DNA of 64,000 bases from Pseudonocardia sp. (GCF_025465255.1 NZ_JAODNI010000141.1:1-64000), one strand, 5' to 3'. Positions 51,593-59,809 are shown, numbered from the stretch's first letter. Notes: generated from the sequence alone by a model not told the origin. Translations and numbers: made by a program.

Positions 51593-52278
51593 GGGTGGAC
51601 CTCGGTCGCGGTGTCGTCGGGGCGGTGACAGGGTTCGGGGCGTGGTTCGGGGGCGCTCGGCGAGGTCTCGGGGCGGGCCAGCAGGCCGTCGAGCAGGATC
51701 GTCACGATCGACCGGGCGGAGAACGCCCGCCCGTCGTTGACCATCGGGTGGGACGAGGAGAAGACGAGCAGCCGGGTCGCGTGGGCGAGCTCGTCGGCGG
51801 GGACGCGCAGCTGCTCCCGGTCCGGCCCGACGAGGTCGACGACGGCGGCGCGGAACCGGTCGTTGAGCGCGGCCGGCGACGGGCGCTCGCACCCGGGGCC
51901 CGGCTCGTCCTGCGGGGGTGGGCCGTGGATGCCCATCGCGTGCAGCAGCCCCATCACGCCGCGCAGCCGGGCCGCGAGGATCTCCACCGCGGCCTCGAGC
52001 CGGTCCCGAAGCGGCAGGGAGCGATCGATCCCGTCGATCGCACGAAGGGTGCTCTCGGGGTCCAGCCCCCGCTTCAGCACCGCGTTCATCAGCGCGTCCT
52101 TGTCCGGGAAGACCCGGAAGAGGGTGCCCTCGGCGACGTCTGCGGCCTCGGCGATCTGCCGTGTGCTGATCCCGGCGCCGTGCTCGAGGACGAGGGGCAG
52201 CGTGGCGGTGACGATCGCGGCGCGCCGCACGTCCGGCGCCATCCGGCTCGCGCGCCGCCTGTTCGTTCCCGCCGTCAC
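51586..52278 (-). CDS. TetR-family transcriptional regulator
   Basis: A 230-residue repressor. The N-terminal helix-turn-helix is at about residues 18-62: IVTATLPLVLEHGAGISTRQ then IAEAADVAEGTLFRVFPDKD. The C-terminal ligand domain (about 70-205) is variable as expected. It probably represses its own operon with the ABC exporter and releases it on binding the exported compound. The GTG at 52278 has TAGCGT 8 bases upstream, and an inverted repeat lies in the promoter spacer. An internal ATG at MAPDVRRAAI is a shorter alternative. Confidence 0.86.
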   Translation of the reverse strand: MTAGTNRRRASRMAPDVRRAAIVTATLPLVLEHGAGISTRQIAEAADVAEGTLFRVFPDKDALMNAVLKRGLDPESTLRAIDGIDRSLPLRDRLEAAVEILAARLRGVMGLLHAMGIHGPPPQDEPGPGCERPSPAALNDRFRAAVVDLVGPDREQLRVPADELAHATRLLVFSSSHPMVNDGRAFSARSIVTILLDGLLARPETSPSAPEPRPEPCHRPDDTATEVHPC

Positions 52279-52286
52279 GCGACCGG

Positions 52287-52315
52287 ACGCTAGATGAGCG
52301 CGGGCTCACTATCAA
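52287..52315 (-). promoter_or_regulatory. promoter and putative TetR operator
   Basis: Minus-strand TTGATA (52315-52310), 17 bases, then TAGCGT (52292-52287), ending 8 bases before the GTG at 52278. Within the spacer, TGAGC at 52295-52299 and GCTCA at 52304-52308 (plus strand) form a perfect 5-4-5 inverted repeat. A repressor bound there would block polymerase. Confidence 0.65.
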
Positions 52316-52418
52316 ACGATTTTCGCGCAGACTGAATCCACACCGGACGTACCGGACGGCGCAGGGGCCGCTCCCGTGTCGTGTCCACGGTGGAACGGCC
52401 CCTGTGCGGCTTCTCCGG

Positions 52419-54032
52419 TCAGCGCGTGAGCGTGAGGCCCTCGTACCCCCGCTCGGCGACCGTGTCGCAGGCGGCGAAGTAGTTGTTCGCCCCGCCGAAC
52501 CACACGTTCACCACAGCCTTCTTCCCCGGGATGTTCGCACCGGTGAACCAGGAGTGGACCTTCGCCCCCTGGGTCAGCAAGGTCCCGCTGACGACGTCCT
52601 GCACCTGCCGGCCCCAGTCCGCCTCGGCGTCCGCGGTCGCCTCGACGGCCTCGACCTCGTTCTCGCGGGCGTGGTCGAGGGCGTTGCCGATCCACTCGAC
52701 GTTCTTCTCGATGCAGACCGGGATGTTGGCGAACGGGCTGCCCGGGCCGCTGATCGTGAACAGGTTCGGGAAGTCGTGGACCGTGAGCCCGAGGTAGGTC
52801 GACGGGCCGTCCGCCCACTTCTCCTTGAGCGCGAGCCCGTCCCGGCCGCGGATGTCGATGCTGGTCAGCGCCCCGGTGACCGCGTCGAAGCCGGTGGCCA
52901 GGATGAGCACGTCGAACTCGTAGGTGGCGTCCGCGGTGCGCAGCCCGGTCGGGGTGATTTCCTGGATCGGCGCCTTGCTGATGTCGACGAGCGACACCGT
53001 GTCGCGGTTGTAGGCCTCGTAGTAGTCGTGCCCGGCCGGGGGGCGCTTGCCCGCGTACGGGTAGCCCCGCGGCGAGAGCAGCTCGGCGGTCTCCGGGTCG
53101 TGCACGATCCCCCGGATCTTGGAGCGGATGAACTCCGCGGCGGACTCGTTGGCCGCCTCGTCGAGGATGATGTCGTCGAAGGTCTCGAAGAGGAACCGGA
53201 AGCCGCCCGAGGCCCAGCCCTCCTCGTAGATCCGCTGCCGCTCCTCCGCGCTGAACTCCGCCGTCGGGCCGTGGCCGGGGTCGAAGGGCATGGCGAAGGA
53301 GTGGTTGCGGGCCTTGGCCAGGATCTCGTAGTGCCGGGCCTTGAGGTCCGCGATCTCGTCCGGCTCCATCGGCCGGTTCTGCGCCGGGACCACGTAGTTC
53401 GGGGTGCGCTGGAAGACCGTGAGCTGCGCGGCCTGCTCCGCGATGATCGGGATGGCCTGGACGCCGGTGGCGCCGGTCCCGATGATCCCGACCCGCTTGC
53501 CCGCCAGGTCGACGCCCTCGGCCGGCCACCGGCACGTCAGGTAGGTGTCGCCGGCGAACGAGCTCAGCCCCGGGAAGTCCGGGATGTGCGGGGCGGTGAG
53601 CAGGCCCAGGCCGGTGATCACGTACCTCGAGCGGACGAGCTCGCCGGTGTCGGTGGCGACCTCCCAGGTGTTCGAGGACTCGTCGAACGTCGCGGAGGTG
53701 ACCCGGGTGCCGAAGCGGATGTCCTTGCGGAGGTCGAACTTGTCCGCGACGAAGTCCAGGTAGCGCAGCATCTCCGGTTGCCCGGGGTAGCGCTCGGACC
53801 AGCTCCACTCCTCGACCAGCTCCTTGCTGAAGGAGAGGCAGTAGTAGTAGCACTCGCTGTCCGTGCGGGCGCCGGGGTAGCGGTTCCAGTACCAGGTGCC
53901 GCCGACGCCGTCACCGGCCTCGTAGACGCGCGCCTCGAACCCGGACTCGCGGACGCGGTGGAGCATGGCCAGGCCGGCGAACCCGGCGCCGATCACGACG
54001 ACGTCGAGGTCGGTCTGCACAGCTGTGGACAT
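52419..54032 (-). CDS. Baeyer-Villiger-type flavin monooxygenase
   Basis: A 537-residue class B flavoprotein monooxygenase that would insert oxygen into a ketone to make an ester. FAD motif VVIGAGFAGLAMLHRVRESG (about 12-31), GGTWYWNRYPGARTDSECYY (about 43-62), NADPH motif GIIGTGATGVQAIPII (about 181-196) and ATGFD near the end. The BVMO fingerprint F-x-G-x3-H-x3-W reads FAGDTYLTCRWP (about 158), with Leu in place of the His. The divergent AcoR-type activator and the adjacent esterase make a monooxygenase-hydrolase pair likely. The start ATG 54032 is 26 bases after the esterase stop. Confidence 0.87.
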   Translation of the reverse strand: MSTAVQTDLDVVVIGAGFAGLAMLHRVRESGFEARVYEAGDGVGGTWYWNRYPGARTDSECYYYCLSFSKELVEEWSWSERYPGQPEMLRYLDFVADKFDLRKDIRFGTRVTSATFDESSNTWEVATDTGELVRSRYVITGLGLLTAPHIPDFPGLSSFAGDTYLTCRWPAEGVDLAGKRVGIIGTGATGVQAIPIIAEQAAQLTVFQRTPNYVVPAQNRPMEPDEIADLKARHYEILAKARNHSFAMPFDPGHGPTAEFSAEERQRIYEEGWASGGFRFLFETFDDIILDEAANESAAEFIRSKIRGIVHDPETAELLSPRGYPYAGKRPPAGHDYYEAYNRDTVSLVDISKAPIQEITPTGLRTADATYEFDVLILATGFDAVTGALTSIDIRGRDGLALKEKWADGPSTYLGLTVHDFPNLFTISGPGSPFANIPVCIEKNVEWIGNALDHARENEVEAVEATADAEADWGRQVQDVVSGTLLTQGAKVHSWFTGANIPGKKAVVNVWFGGANNYFAACDTVAERGYEGLTLTR

Positions 54033-54058
54033 CGGTGTCCTCTCTGGACGTGACGGGG

Positions 54059-54970
54059 TCAGGAAAGGCCGAGACGCGGGCGGACCCAGGTCGCCATCGC
54101 GGCGATCGTCGCGTCGGCCTCGGGCGCGCGGCCCGCGGAGAACGTGTAGACGTGCTGCATCTCGGGGACGATCTCGAGCGTCGCATCCACCCCGGCGGCG
54201 CGGGCCTTCTCGTGGAAGCGCTCGGCGTTGTCCTGCAGGGTCTCGTGGCCGCCCGCGCAGCTGTACATCGGCGGCAGCCCGGCCGGGTCCGCGTAGAGCG
54301 GGTTGGCGTGCGGATGGGTCGGGTCGCCGCTCTCGCCCAGGAACATGCCCGACATGCCCTCGAGGATCGACCGGCCGACCAGGGCGTCGGTGTCGGCGTT
54401 GCTCTCCAGGGTCTTGCCGAGGTGCTCCATGTCCAGCCACGGGGACATCGGCAGGATCGCGGCCGGGAGCGGGTCGCCGTCGTCGCGGAGCTTGAGGACG
54501 GTGCTGATCGCGAGGTTCCCGCCGGCGGAGTCGCCGGTCGTCACGATGTGGCCGGGCTCGATGCCCTGGCCCAGCAGCCAGCGGTAGGCCGTGACGGCGT
54601 CCTCCAGCTGGGCCGGGAAGGGGTGCTCCGGGGCCAGCCGGTAGTCGAGGACCAGGGCTCGGGCGCCGACGGCCTTCGCCAGGTGCCCGGCCAGCTTGCG
54701 GTGCGTCGCGATCGACCCGACGACGAAGCCGCCGCCGTGGGTGAACAGCAGCACCCGGTCGGCCGCCGCCTCCAGGGGGATGCACCAGAGGGCGGGGACG
54801 CCGCCGGCGTCGACCTCCTCGTACGTCACCCCGGTCGGCTCGGCCGTCGGCCGGTGCCACTCCTCGAAGAGATCTCGGAGGGTGGCCACGTCCATGTCGG
54901 GCGCGGCCGCCATCCGGTCGGCCCAGCTCTGATAGATCGTCCGCAGCTCGTCGGACCCGGTGCTCGCCAT
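54059..54970 (-). CDS. alpha/beta hydrolase, HSL-type carboxylesterase
   Basis: A 303-residue esterase of the hormone-sensitive-lipase group: oxyanion-hole LFTHGGGFVVGSIATHRK (about 74-91), nucleophile elbow TTGDSAGGNLAIS (Ser about 146), late Asp in PEMQHVYTFSAGR preceded by the Asp/Glu region (about 250-275), and the catalytic His in that same segment. No signal peptide, so cytoplasmic. It should hydrolyse the ester made by the BVMO encoded next. ATG at 54970 has no clear ribosome site; a GTG further upstream is an alternative. The gene is divergent from the AcoR-type activator. Confidence 0.87.
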   Translation of the reverse strand: MASTGSDELRTIYQSWADRMAAAPDMDVATLRDLFEEWHRPTAEPTGVTYEEVDAGGVPALWCIPLEAAADRVLLFTHGGGFVVGSIATHRKLAGHLAKAVGARALVLDYRLAPEHPFPAQLEDAVTAYRWLLGQGIEPGHIVTTGDSAGGNLAISTVLKLRDDGDPLPAAILPMSPWLDMEHLGKTLESNADTDALVGRSILEGMSGMFLGESGDPTHPHANPLYADPAGLPPMYSCAGGHETLQDNAERFHEKARAAGVDATLEIVPEMQHVYTFSAGRAPEADATIAAMATWVRPRLGLS

Positions 54971-55004
54971 GAGCGGAAGGATGGGTGTGGGGACCTGCGA
55001 AAAC

Positions 55005-55044
55005 TGTCCGACAACGCAACACCACACGAACGGACGTGAGGTGT
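55005..55044. promoter_or_regulatory. inverted repeats in the divergent BVMO/activator promoter region
   Basis: TGTC-C-GACA lies at 55005-55013. A larger element at 55019-55044 has 10-bp arms ACACCACACG and CGTGAGGTGT pairing at 9 of 10, with a 6-base spacer. It ends one base before the TAGCGT at 55046-55051. It is the natural candidate for the binding site of the AcoR-type activator. Confidence 0.6.
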
Positions 55045-55045
55045 G

Positions 55046-55051
55046 TAGCGT
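55046..55051 (+). promoter_or_regulatory. TAGCGT -10 box of the activator gene
   Basis: TAGCGT lies 9 bases before a GTG at 55061 that opens the activator frame 22 codons earlier than ATG 55127. If used, the mRNA would be leaderless and the protein 610 residues. Confidence 0.4.
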
Positions 55052-55126
55052 TCTGGGGCAGTGAGACGCCGGTCACGGTGTTTCACTCGGTTCTCAGGGC
55101 TCGCAAGGACGCGGGGGTGGTGCCTG

Positions 55127-56893
55127 ATGGTGGTCGGCGAACGCGAGGGCGCGCTGCGGAACGCACGCGAGACCTTCCTGTCCGAGGAGGGCCGCACCGA
55201 CCCGGCGCTGCGGCCCGAGATCGTCTCGTCCTGGCGGCGCTCCCGCATGCTGGGCGTGGCGCCGAGCGGCGCGGACGTGCCCTACGAACCGGTGCTCGGG
55301 GGCGCGAACAAGCTGCTCACCGCCGCGGCGAACCCCGTTCTGGACTGGCTCGCGGACCACCTCAGCGGCGGCACCGCCGTCATCCTCGCGGACGCGGACG
55401 CCCGCATCCTGGATCGGCGCACGGACGGCCGGACGGTCGCGCGGCACCTGGACAAGGTGCTCGCCGTCCCCGGGTCCTGCTTCGGCGAGGAGCACATCGG
55501 GACGAACGGGATCGGCAGCGTCCTCGAGTCCGCCGGGCCGGTGATGATCGCCGGGGCCGAGCACTACCGGGACAACCTGCAGGACTTCACCTGCGTGGGC
55601 GCGCCGCTGCGGCACCCGGTGAACCGGCGGGTGGTCGGGGTGTTGGACGTCTGCTGCCGCTACGACGACACGAGCGCGCTGATGAAGCCGCTGATGCTCG
55701 CCGCGTCCCGGGAGATCGAGTCCCGGATGTACGCCGAGTCGTCGCTGCGCGAGCGGATGCTGCTGGAGGAGTTCCTGCAGGTCTCGCGGCGGTCGTCGGC
55801 CGCGGTGGTGTCGCTGAACCAGGACTTCATCATCACCAACACCTCGGCGGCGAAGCTGCTGGACCCGGAGGACCACGCACTGCTCTGGGACTGGGCGTCG
55901 ACGGTGATGACCGGCCGCGGGGACTGCGCCGGCGAGGTCCGGCTGGGCCGCGACGTCGTGGTCCACGCGCGGGGCCGGACGGTCGGGGAGAACGGGGCCT
56001 CGGCCGCGGGGGTGCTGATCGAGATGCGCCGGCAGTCCGCGGGATCGCCGCACCGGCGTCCGGCGCGGCCCACGTCGTCGTCGCACGATCTGCTGCCCGG
56101 GCGGAGCGCCGTGTGGCAACGAGCCTGTCAGGACCTCGCCGTCGCAGACCGGTCCGGCCTCGACGTCCTGGTCACCGGCGAGCCGGGCACCGGCAAGATG
56201 CACGCCGCCCGGCACGTCGGAGACCCCGACGCGACGACGGTCATGGACGCCGCACTCGCCGATCCGGGCTGGCTGGACCGGGCCGGGCGGCGGCTGGGCC
56301 TGCCCGGCACGCTCGTCCTGCGACACCTGGACCTCACGCCCGACGCCGCGTGCGCGGCGCTCGCCGCCCGGCTCGACGCCCGGCAGGGCCTGCCCGCCCG
56401 GATCGTCGCGACGGCCGGGCAGCCGGTCGGCGACACCCCCGCCGCCCGTCTGCTGGACCGCTTCCCGGCCCGGGTCACCCTCCCGCCCCTACGGAACCGG
56501 CCGGAGGACCTCGCGGACGTCGTGCCGGTCCTGATCCGCCGGCGCACCGGGCCCGGGTCGCTCCCGCGGCTGCAGGCCGCGACGCTGCAGGCGTTGATGG
56601 CGCTGGACTGGCCGGGCAACGTCCGCGAGCTCGACGCCGTCCTGAGCGCGGCGCTGCTGCGCGCCATGGGATCGGACGTCGCGCTGACCCACCTGCCGCC
56701 GGAGTACCGGCGGACGGCGCCGCGGCGGGCGATGCCGTCGCTGAAGCGGGCCGAGCGGGAGACGATCCTGGAGGCGCTGACGGACGCGGCGGGGAACAAG
56801 CTCGTCGCGGCGGAGAGCCTGGGGATCGCGCGGTCGACGCTGTACCGGAAGATGCGGGCGCTGGGGATCGACGAGAAGCGCTGGGGGGCGTAG
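55127..56893 (+). CDS. AcoR-type (GAF-AAA-Fis) transcriptional activator
   Basis: A 588-residue regulator. A sensor region (about 60-190) with GTAVILADADARILDRRTDG and SCFGEEHIGTNGIGSVLESA matches the GAF-like domain of AcoR/AcxR activators. A reduced AAA+ region begins at VTGEPGTGKMHAARHVG (about 350), where Thr/Ser after the Walker-A Lys is Met; no GAFTGA loop is present, so it cannot act on sigma-54, as is usual in actinobacteria. The Fis-type helix-turn-helix is KLVAAESLGIARSTLYRKM (about 558-576). It should activate the divergent esterase-BVMO genes. GTG at 55061 is the alternative start, giving 610 residues. Confidence 0.86.
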   Translation: MVVGEREGALRNARETFLSEEGRTDPALRPEIVSSWRRSRMLGVAPSGADVPYEPVLGGANKLLTAAANPVLDWLADHLSGGTAVILADADARILDRRTDGRTVARHLDKVLAVPGSCFGEEHIGTNGIGSVLESAGPVMIAGAEHYRDNLQDFTCVGAPLRHPVNRRVVGVLDVCCRYDDTSALMKPLMLAASREIESRMYAESSLRERMLLEEFLQVSRRSSAAVVSLNQDFIITNTSAAKLLDPEDHALLWDWASTVMTGRGDCAGEVRLGRDVVVHARGRTVGENGASAAGVLIEMRRQSAGSPHRRPARPTSSSHDLLPGRSAVWQRACQDLAVADRSGLDVLVTGEPGTGKMHAARHVGDPDATTVMDAALADPGWLDRAGRRLGLPGTLVLRHLDLTPDAACAALAARLDARQGLPARIVATAGQPVGDTPAARLLDRFPARVTLPPLRNRPEDLADVVPVLIRRRTGPGSLPRLQAATLQALMALDWPGNVRELDAVLSAALLRAMGSDVALTHLPPEYRRTAPRRAMPSLKRAERETILEALTDAAGNKLVAAESLGIARSTLYRKMRALGIDEKRWGA

Positions 56894-57209
56894 TCGCTCT
56901 CTCCTGTCGTCGATCACGGGCAGAGAGCGGTCGCATTGCGGCGATCAAGGGCAAAAGGGCGCTCGTGGTGATCGATCGACGCCCCTTCGGCCTTGATCGG
57001 CGAGAGTTGCGACGGTCGGGAGCCGCGAAGGCCATCTGGCCCTGCGATACCGGACCTCGCTCGTCGTGGTCGGGGCGGCGGGCGTCCGCGCGCGTGAACC
57101 CGTCACGACCGGGGGCGGCCGACAGGAGAACACCCCTTGCCCCCGGGATTGACCGCGGCGGCGACTGAGGCGCGTCGACGAATGACCTCTGACCTGCGGT
57201 GAATGGCCT
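56894..57209. other. 316-base spacer containing two hairpins
   Basis: No gene is supported. It follows the activator stop and precedes the HNH remnant. The first 110 bases are two palindromic elements (56895-57002); the rest shows nothing recognisable. The boundary with mobile-type HNH sequence may mark an old insertion. Confidence 0.55.
56895..57002. repeat. two adjacent palindromic elements
   Basis: Element 1: arms CGCTCTCT (56895-56902) and AGAGAGCG (56922-56929), perfect, 19-base loop. Element 2: 23-base arms at 56939-56961 and 56980-57002, pairing at 19 of 23, 18-base loop; the left arm begins CGGCGATCAAGGGC. They may end the activator transcript or be a dispersed palindromic repeat. 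Confidence 0.65.
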
Positions 57210-57441
57210 GAGTTCGAACCCAAGACCAACGAGCTCCGGCTGGCGCGTCACCGCAACCGCCCCGGCGGCAGCCTCAGCTCGACAACCTGGTCATGCGCTG
57301 CAAGATCCACCACGGCTCCTGCACGCCGACTCCGGCTGGACCGTCCGCATCCGCGACGGACTCCCCGAATTCCTCCCACCGAGATGGATCGACCCGGAGC
57401 AGGCACCGCGACGGAAACCCCTGCCGCACCTGCTCGGCTAG
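57210..57441 (+). pseudogene. C-terminal remnant of an HNH endonuclease (13E12/DUF222-type)
   Basis: Pieces in three frames line up with the end of a DUF222/13E12-repeat HNH protein: EFEPKTNELRLARHRNRPGG (from 57210), then LDNLVMRCKIHHG (from 57278) with the Cys and His residues of the HNH site, then LLHADSGWTVRIRDGLPEFL and RWIDPEQAPRRKPLPHLLG (from 57316, stop TAG 57439-57441). At least two frameshifts break it and nothing remains of the N-terminal domain. This family is repeated in many actinobacterial genomes and is thought to be mobile. The end overlaps the convergent flippase-like stop. Confidence 0.7.
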
Positions 57442-58745
57442 ACCTGTTCGGTCCGGCCCATGTGCGCACGGCCGCGGGACCGACTCCCACCCGGACGAGC
57501 CACCGATGTTGCAGTCTCGACGGGCAGCGGCGCCCGCATGGCCGGAAGCGCGACCGAGATGTCCGGCTGTCGCGAGTTCGCGACGTCCGCGGAACCCTCC
57601 GCGGACCGACGGGAGTCGAACCCCCGAGGCTTCGTCGGGGCGACGTCGACGCCCACACGGCCCCGCCTCGAGGCGGACACAACAGCCTCGCCGTCCGCGA
57701 CACCGGCCCCGTCTCCCGCGACACCGGCCTGGACTTTCGCGAATCCAGGCCGCGACCGTGCCCTGCGCGCGATCAGCACCGCGGCGCCCGGCAGCGTCCC
57801 GATCAGGGTCAGCACCCCGTACACGACCGCCGCCCCGACCCCCTGTGCCGCGCCCAGGCCGACCGCGCCGAACGTGAGCGCCGCGACCGCCTCCCGCGGT
57901 CCCCACCCACCGATGTTGAGCGGCAGGCCCATGACGAACAGCGCCAGGACCACCAGCGGGAGCAGCTGCAGCGTCGGCGCCGTCGAGCCCACCGCGCGGG
58001 CGGAGACCAGGAACAGCGCGACGTACCCGGCCAGCGCGATCAGCGACAGCAGGGCGACCCCGGGCCAGGCCTCGCGGGCCAGCAGGCCGCGGCGGGCGCC
58101 GATCCGGAACTCGGCCAGCGCCATCCGGACCCGCGCCGCGCGGCGGGCGCCGCGCACCCACAGCCCGCCTCCGAGCAACAGCGGGCCCGCGATCACGAGC
58201 GCGGGGACGAGCCCACCGGCCAGGTGCGCGAGCACCGCCGGCTGAGTGACCAGCACCGCCGCTCCCACGACGAACAGCACGACCTGGCCCGCGACCCGCT
58301 CCAGCACCACGGCCCGGACCCCGGCGCCGACGTCCCCGCTCTCCCGGCCGTGGGTCACCCCGCGGTTGACGTCGCCCAGCACGCCCGCCGGCAGCACGGC
58401 GTTGAGGATCAGTGCCTGGTAGTAGTCGGCGACGGCGGTACGGAGCGACAGCGGCAGGCCGAGCCTGCCGGCGACGAGACACCATCGGCATGCGCTGGCC
58501 ACGGTGGTCACGAGCCCGATGGCGAGGGCCGCGACAACCGCGAAGGGGTCGACGGCGCGCAGGCCGTCGAGGAACGCGTCGGTGCCGAGCTTCCATCCGA
58601 CGACACCGAGGATCGCGACCGCGACGACGGTCCGGAGCCGAGGGCGGAACCGTCGAGGCCGGCGGGAGGACGTTCCGGGGTCGTGCGCGGAAGATGGTGC
58701 GGGAACGACGTCATCCGCGCACGCGCGCCGCAGGCGCATCAGCAT
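57438..58745 (-). CDS. flippase-like (LPG-synthase-TM family) integral membrane protein
   Basis: A 435-residue protein with about eight membrane segments in the first 330 residues, starting with RTVVAVAILGVVGWKLGTDA. Family motifs include VASACRWCLVAGRLGLPLSL (about 85-104), VLPAGVLGDVNRGVTHGRES (about 120-139) and LPLNIGGWGPREAVAALTF (about 265-283), as in the lysylphosphatidylglycerol-synthase-TM/AglD group, whose members flip or modify lipids. The last 100 residues are Arg/Ser-rich, not conserved, and run into the HNH remnant, so the native stop was probably lost. The start overlaps the glycosyltransferase stop (TGATG). It is the last gene of a four-gene operon. Confidence 0.78.
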   Translation of the reverse strand: MLMRLRRACADDVVPAPSSAHDPGTSSRRPRRFRPRLRTVVAVAILGVVGWKLGTDAFLDGLRAVDPFAVVAALAIGLVTTVASACRWCLVAGRLGLPLSLRTAVADYYQALILNAVLPAGVLGDVNRGVTHGRESGDVGAGVRAVVLERVAGQVVLFVVGAAVLVTQPAVLAHLAGGLVPALVIAGPLLLGGGLWVRGARRAARVRMALAEFRIGARRGLLAREAWPGVALLSLIALAGYVALFLVSARAVGSTAPTLQLLPLVVLALFVMGLPLNIGGWGPREAVAALTFGAVGLGAAQGVGAAVVYGVLTLIGTLPGAAVLIARRARSRPGFAKVQAGVAGDGAGVADGEAVVSASRRGRVGVDVAPTKPRGFDSRRSAEGSADVANSRQPDISVALPAMRAPLPVETATSVARPGGSRSRGRAHMGRTEQV

Positions 58746-59809
58746 CACAGCACCCCCTCGAGCAGCCGGACCGTCGAGTCCCACGTGGTAATGGTCGGCC
58801 GGCGCTCCCGGGCCGCGGCGCGTAGGCCGCCCCGGAGGTCGCCGTCCGAGAGCCAGCGGCGCAGGCCCTCGGCCAGGTGCTCGTGCGGGACCAGGAGGCC
58901 CGGTACCGCGCCGGAGAGGGTGCGGCCGAGGGCCTCCGCGATGCCGTCGAGCGCCGTGGCGAGCACCGGGATCCCGCGCGCCAGCGCCTCGGCCGCGACC
59001 ATCCCGAACGACTCGGCGCGGGAGGGCAGGACCAGCAGGTCCGCGGCAGCGAAGGCCGCCGCGAGCTCGTCGCCCGTCCGCGGGCCGGTCAGCTCGATCC
59101 GCTCGTCGAGGCCGTGAGCGGTGATCGCCGCCCGCACGGAGGTGACGTAGGCCGGGTCGCGCAGGAGCGGCCCGACGACGGTGCAGCTCCAGCCCAGGTC
59201 CGCGGCCTCCGCCAGCGCCTCCACCAACAGGTCCTGGCCCTTCGTCGCGGTGAGCGAGCCGACGCAGAGCAACCCGGTCGCCCCGTCCGAGCCGGGGGCG
59301 AGCGGAGCCGGGTCGGCGCCCGGGACGACGACGTGCACCCGCTCCGCCGGCAGCCCGTGGTGCTCGACCAGCCTCCGCGCCGTCCATGTACTCGTTGCGA
59401 CGACGGCGGCCGCGGCGTGCAGGGCCTCGCGCTCCCGCGCGTCCAACTCGGGCGCTGCGCCCCGCTCCTCGCCCAGTGGGAGGTGCACGAGGACGACCAG
59501 CCGCAGCCGCGCGGCCTCGGGGACGATCACGTCCGGGACCCCGCACGCCACCAGCCCGTCGAGCAGGACGACTCCCCCGTCCGGCACCGTTGCCAGCTCC
59601 CGGGCCAGCGCGTCCCGGCTCGCGCGCGAGGGGAGGGGCCAGCTCCCGGCGACGGCGATCTCGTACACCGGACGCCCCTCCGCGAGGCCTGAGCACACGC
59701 GCCGGTCGTACAGGTTGCCGCCGCTGGGCAACGCGGGGTCGTCGACGTTCCCGGGCAGGACGACGTGGACGGGCCGCACCGTCACGGCCGTTCTCGCGCC
59801 GATGCTCAC
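58745..59809 (-). CDS. family 4 glycosyltransferase
   Basis: A 354-residue GT-B enzyme. The N-terminal lobe opens with [20 protein letters not shown] (about 14-33), an acceptor-side Gly-rich loop; the C-terminal lobe has [20 protein letters not shown] (about 180-199) and the E-x7-E-type motif [20 protein letters not shown] (about 262-281) that binds the nucleotide sugar. It is a retaining transferase. GTG at 59809 overlaps the preceding stop by 4 bases. The operon also has a pterin-synthase-like protein and a flippase-like membrane protein, suggesting that a small molecule or lipid is glycosylated and then moved across the membrane. Confidence 0.84.
   Translation of the reverse strand: MSIGARTAVTVRPVHVVLPGNVDDPALPSGGNLYDRRVCSGLAEGRPVYEIAVAGSWPLPSRASRDALARELATVPDGGVVLLDGLVACGVPDVIVPEAARLRLVVLVHLPLGEERGAAPELDAREREALHAAAAVVATSTWTARRLVEHHGLPAERVHVVVPGADPAPLAPGSDGATGLLCVGSLTATKGQDLLVEALAEAADLGWSCTVVGPLLRDPAYVTSVRAAITAHGLDERIELTGPRTGDELAAAFAAADLLVLPSRAESFGMVAAEALARGIPVLATALDGIAEALGRTLSGAVPGLLVPHEHLAEGLRRWLSDGDLRGGLRAAARERRPTITTWDSTVRLLEGVL

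Noticed and set aside
57210..57222. GAGTTCGAACCC resembling a tRNA T-loop
   Set aside because: No T stem flanks it, and it encodes EFEPK of the HNH remnant.
57609..57630. Minus-strand sequence GGGGGTTCGACTCCCG resembling a tRNA T-arm
   Set aside because: Only three of five stem pairs form and no acceptor, D or anticodon arm can be built around it; it lies inside the flippase tail.
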